Shown here one piece after another: positions 61,640-64,000 of a DNA stretch of 64,000 nt. Each line of letters opens with the position of its first letter. Position 1 is the stretch's first letter. Source of the stretch: Roseburia_D yibonii (GTDB lineage: Bacteria; Bacillota; Clostridia; Lachnospirales; Lachnospiraceae); NCBI RefSeq assembly GCF_014297335.1, contig NZ_JACOQH010000003.1:1-64000 (forward strand), in the 5' to 3' direction. The notes beneath the pieces are model-generated. The model worked only from the letters and a program-made list of their open reading frames with translations, had not been told where the DNA came from and searched no databases. Position numbers and translations under genes: made by a program.

Positions 61640-61703
61640 AAGCCTCCCAATTTACTTGATAAAAGGCCTGTTCACCTTTTCTTTTAAGTATATTAGGAGG
61701 CTT
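61640..61703 (-). promoter_or_regulatory. hairpin masking the yabP ribosome binding site
   Basis: AAGCCTCC pairs with GGAGGCTT, which contains the yabP Shine-Dalgarno sequence; an inner AAAAGG/CCTTTT pairing extends the structure. A TTTTTC tract after the stem also gives it weak terminator character. Confidence 0.6.
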
Positions 61704-61721
61704 CCTTAAATATGTCCGTTT

Positions 61722-61967
61722 TTACAGATAACGGAACAGATCTTTTGCTTCTTCTTTTTTGGTCGTATCCTGGAGATCCAGCACTTCCACCTTTACGGTC
61801 TTGGTTCCGAACAGGATCTCTATGATATCCCCCACCTTCACATTCACCGATGCCTTGGCAGGTTTTCCGTTCACCATGACGCGTCCTGCGTCACATGCCT
61901 CATTTGCCACGGTGCGCCGTTTGATCAACCGGGATACTTTTAAAAACTTGTCCAGTCTCATGGTCAT
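61722..61967 (-). CDS. rqcP: S4-domain RNA-binding protein RqcP
   Basis: An 81-residue S4 protein of the Hsp15/YabO group that assists ribosome-associated quality control and alanine tailing on stalled 50S subunits. The S4 core MRLDKFLKVSRLIKRRTVANEAC and GRVMVNGKPAKASVNVKVGD is complete. The position between hup and yabP is conserved in Firmicutes. Its ribosome binding site is supplied by the end of the R3 repeat (GGAGGATG). Confidence 0.94.
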   Translation of the reverse strand: MTMRLDKFLKVSRLIKRRTVANEACDAGRVMVNGKPAKASVNVKVGDIIEILFGTKTVKVEVLDLQDTTKKEEAKDLFRYL

Positions 61968-62085
61968 CCTCCATTTTCCTCGTCGCCATTACAGAGACGG
62001 GATACGTTCCGCATCCCGCTCTGATCAGCGGTCGTCAAATGGCCGCTCGTGCAAGCACGGCGCCCATTTTCCTCGTCGCCATTAC
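61966..62085 (-). repeat. R3 repeat, copy 2 with duplicated border
   Basis: The 70-base core (61966-62038) matches copy 1. Its border GTAATGGCGACGAGGAAAATGG recurs at 62064-62085, right after the hup terminator, so the unit is flanked by direct repeats. Between them lies a separate hairpin with GCCGTGC...GCACGAGCGGC. Confidence 0.8.
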
Positions 62086-62134
62086 AAAAAAACAGAGGTT
62101 ATAACGAAAAATCCGATTTTCGTTACACCTCTGT
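62086..62134 (-). terminator. terminator of hup
   Basis: ACAGAGGTGTAACG pairs with CGTTATAACCTCTGT with one bulge, followed by seven Ts on the minus strand. Confidence 0.9.
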
Positions 62135-62149
62135 CAAACATAAACCTAA

Positions 62150-62425
62150 TTATGCGTTGATCATATCTTTTAAAGCTTTACCTGCTTTGAATTTCGGTGC
62201 TTTGGAAGCTGGAATTGTCATTTCCTTACCTGTCTGCGGATTTCTGCCTGTTCTTTCAGCTCTCTCAGATACTTCAAATGTTCCGAAGCCTACTAACTGG
62301 ATCTTTTCACCCTTCTTTAATTCTTCAGCCACTACATCTGTGAAAGCCTTTAATGCTGTTTCTGCATCTTTTTTAGATAAGTTCGCTTTGTCAGCCATAG
62401 CTGAAACCAATTCTGCCTTGTTCAT
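62150..62425 (-). CDS. hup: HU-family DNA-binding protein
   Basis: A 91-residue nucleoid protein that bends DNA. The HU signature VGFGTFEVSERAERTGRNPQTGKEM is split around the DNA-binding arm, and the N-terminal helices begin MNKAELVSAMADKANLSKKD. AGAGGAGGAATTTTAAC precedes the ATG. It has its own strong promoter and terminator and is the first gene of the hup-rqcP-yabPQ block. Confidence 0.97.
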   Translation of the reverse strand: MNKAELVSAMADKANLSKKDAETALKAFTDVVAEELKKGEKIQLVGFGTFEVSERAERTGRNPQTGKEMTIPASKAPKFKAGKALKDMINA

Positions 62426-62493
62426 GTTAAAATTCCTCCTCTGGACTTTTCAATAATATATGAGGCGTTTTATCTATTTTACCTACGAATATA

Positions 62494-62522
62494 TTTATAC
62501 TTGTTTTTCCTAGGTTTGTCAA
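62494..62522 (-). promoter_or_regulatory. promoter of hup
   Basis: TTGACA and TATAAA separated by 17 bases on the minus strand. Confidence 0.8.
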
Positions 62523-62544
62523 GGGATTTCGGCGTTTTTAGCCC

Positions 62545-63867
62545 CTATTCCCCGGTCAGCGTATCCATAATGCCGGATAATGTTTTCAAATAACTTTCCG
62601 TTGCCGTATTCGTTGAATCACTTTCCGCTTCATCCGTGATCAGGGAATTTCCGAGATTCGTCTGCGTACTGCCCGAGTTCCCGCTCTGTGTGCTGCTCTG
62701 ACTGCTGTCTGTGACACCAGTCTGGGTACTGTCTGTCGTGGTGCTCTCGCTGCTGTCACTCTGCGTGCTGTCGCCCGTTGTTCCCTGCACGGTATCCGTC
62801 GATTCTGTGGACTCTTCCCCGGAACTTACCGCGTTTTCTGTCAGATCGATAATGATATTCGCCGTCTCGGAATTTACGACAAGCTGTCTCGACCATGCGG
62901 AATATCCCGTTGCCGCAGCCTGAAGCGAATGTGTTCCATAGGTAACCGTAACCGGCATTGAAAGATCCACCGGCTGACCGTCTAAGAGCACCGTCGTATC
63001 CGGCACTGTCACGGTAAAGGAAAGCTCACAGGATTTCGGCCCCTCTCCCTTTATCATATCGAGATCCGCCGTCACCGTCTCATCCCGTGTTACTGTGATG
63101 TCCATGCTTCCGCCATATCCGTTTCCGGCTGCTGTCAGCCGGTAATCGCCCTCCGGCACTTCGATGGTCATCCCGCCTGTGATCTCATAATAATATTTCT
63201 GCGCGCCCGAGAGCATGATGTATCCGCCCTCAAAGACATCCGTCCCATACAGTTCGATCTCGCCATGTCCGGTCGTCACCGTGACTGACAGGATCCGCCG
63301 GCCGATCCCCCAGACGCGGAGTTCATCCCCGTCTCCAATATCATTTACCAGGATTGTTCCGTCATCCGAGAAAAAGTTGGTGTCTTCATCGATCGCGTAA
63401 TTCGATGTCCCGATCGTAAATACGTTCCGCTCCTCATCGATGCGGTATTTCTTCACCTGGCCGCGTTCCCACGCCTGATCGCTCACCGTGACCTCCGTCA
63501 ATATGCCGTCGTCCGTTGCGCGGAATGTGACCACGCTTCCGAGTTCCAGCCGCGCCAACGACATGATACTGCCATATTTATTGTAAAAACAGGTCCCGCT
63601 GTTGTAACTGCGCTCTAACAGCTTTCCGTTTTCCACTTTCTGCAGTGTCAGCATCTCCGACTGTGTATCAATATTGACGACCACATGAAGCCCCGCCACG
63701 GATGTACTCTGCTCCGACGGCTCCTCCGTGCTCTGCTCCTGTTTCGCCGCACTGTTATATGTATTCTTTCCTGTCGTAAATTTCGGCTGTTGTTCCGCTC
63801 CGGCACATCCTGCCACCAAAAGCAAAACTGCCAGTAACGGTATCCATATCCTCCCTCGTATCTTCAT
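62545..63867 (-). CDS. PEGA-domain lipoprotein
   Basis: 440 residues: a signal peptide with lipobox VAGC (C21), a polar linker, a large beta-rich region (about 55-230), two PEGA-like repeats (about 230-270 and 280-340, the second with TVLLDGQPVDLSMPVTVTYG), and a Ser/Thr/Gln-rich C-terminal stalk to about 410. It would sit on the cell surface or in the spore envelope. TATAAT at 63916-63921 with TTTCAT 17 bases upstream may be its promoter. Function unknown. Confidence 0.8.
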   Translation of the reverse strand: MKIRGRIWIPLLAVLLLVAGCAGAEQQPKFTTGKNTYNSAAKQEQSTEEPSEQSTSVAGLHVVVNIDTQSEMLTLQKVENGKLLERSYNSGTCFYNKYGSIMSLARLELGSVVTFRATDDGILTEVTVSDQAWERGQVKKYRIDEERNVFTIGTSNYAIDEDTNFFSDDGTILVNDIGDGDELRVWGIGRRILSVTVTTGHGEIELYGTDVFEGGYIMLSGAQKYYYEITGGMTIEVPEGDYRLTAAGNGYGGSMDITVTRDETVTADLDMIKGEGPKSCELSFTVTVPDTTVLLDGQPVDLSMPVTVTYGTHSLQAAATGYSAWSRQLVVNSETANIIIDLTENAVSSGEESTESTDTVQGTTGDSTQSDSSESTTTDSTQTGVTDSSQSSTQSGNSGSTQTNLGNSLITDEAESDSTNTATESYLKTLSGIMDTLTGE

Positions 63868-63926
63868 GCCTTCACCTCATCCTAATCTGCCGTTTCCATT
63901 TTCCCATTTTTGCTCATTATACAATA

Positions 63927-64000
63927 CTATCGCACAAAATGAAACAGCATTTCAAGGAACTGCTGCCGTTCTTTTTCCTGCCCTGTCACTTTGTCTAACT
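63927..64000 (-). CDS. 3' end of a gene entering from the right (partial)
   Basis: An open frame reading LDKVTGQEKERQQFLEMLF and ending in a stop at 63927-63929 on the minus strand. The Glu/Gln/Lys-rich helix looks coding, but with 23 residues no family can be named. The PEGA lipoprotein promoter lies over its end. Confidence 0.4.
   Translation of the reverse strand, partial: LDKVTGQEKERQQFLEMLFHFVR

Noticed and set aside
62650..62830. Repetitive Ser/Thr codons
   Set aside because: This is the low-complexity stalk of the PEGA lipoprotein and not a CRISPR or regulatory repeat.

Overview
The window looks like chromosomal DNA of a spore-forming, anaerobic gut-type Firmicute, most likely a Lachnospiraceae member. 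The basis is the gene order hup-rqcP-yabP-yabQ-divIC-spoIIE-tilS-hpt-ftsH at the right end, a spoIIID gene, a THF-riboswitch-controlled folT, low-to-medium GC, strong AGGAGG ribosome binding sites, and fused dual-ATPase and amylase/maltose genes. This is family recognition by eye; no database search was run. Almost every gene lies on the minus strand. The clear plus-strand exceptions are thiC, folT, a glycosyltransferase with a small membrane-protein gene, and a lacI-type regulator.

Layout. 1-2.1 kb: AT-rich accessory genes (nitrilase-family hydrolase, double acetyltransferase). 2.1-7.8 kb: guaA, spoIIID with a sigma-E-like promoter, a small membrane-protein gene that seems to need a -1 frameshift, and a four-gene operon (GGDEF sensor, HAD phosphatase, unknown protein, MIF-like tautomerase). 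7.8-13.4 kb: TPP riboswitch-thiC, a chemoreceptor, a CorA-type transporter, and THF riboswitch-folT. 13.4-18.4 kb: a peptide-type ABC transporter operon. 18.5-24.8 kb: cstA, a beta-helix lipoprotein gene with an internal deletion, an MFS and a SulP transporter. 24.8-26.3 kb: a two-component system eroded by three deletions. 26.3-33.1 kb: an AT-rich redox island (flavodoxins, aldo/keto reductases, FMN reductase, anchored esterase, DUF4405 cytochrome-like protein, LysR regulator). 33.1-42.2 kb: rlmD cut by a small repeat, corA, a GNAT, a sodium symporter, a broken fic gene, an rRNA methyltransferase, an EamA exporter and a glycosyltransferase. 42.3-54.3 kb: four tRNA genes around a starch/maltodextrin region (secreted alpha-amylase, malEFG-type transporter, lacI regulator, cytoplasmic GH13 enzyme), with a padR-HAAS-DUF4097 operon in between. 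54.7-64 kb: ftsH, hpt, tilS, spoIIE, divIC, yabQ, yabP, rqcP, hup and a PEGA lipoprotein.

How the genes work together. The secreted amylase, the sugar ABC transporter, the LacI regulator and the intracellular GH13 enzyme form a plausible maltodextrin pathway. thiC and folT sit under separate vitamin riboswitches. The right end is the classic sporulation/housekeeping block; its spoIIE promoter has the wide 21-bp spacing typical of Spo0A-activated promoters.

The least ordinary features are three families of small structured repeats. R1 is about 55 bp, with two compensatory stem changes, and one copy interrupts rlmD. R2 is 137 bp in two copies with a single difference. R3 is about 70 bp. Four of the repeat copies lie directly behind intrinsic terminators. 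A second theme is gene decay by clean internal deletion (beta-helix lipoprotein, two-component system, aldo/keto reductase, fic).
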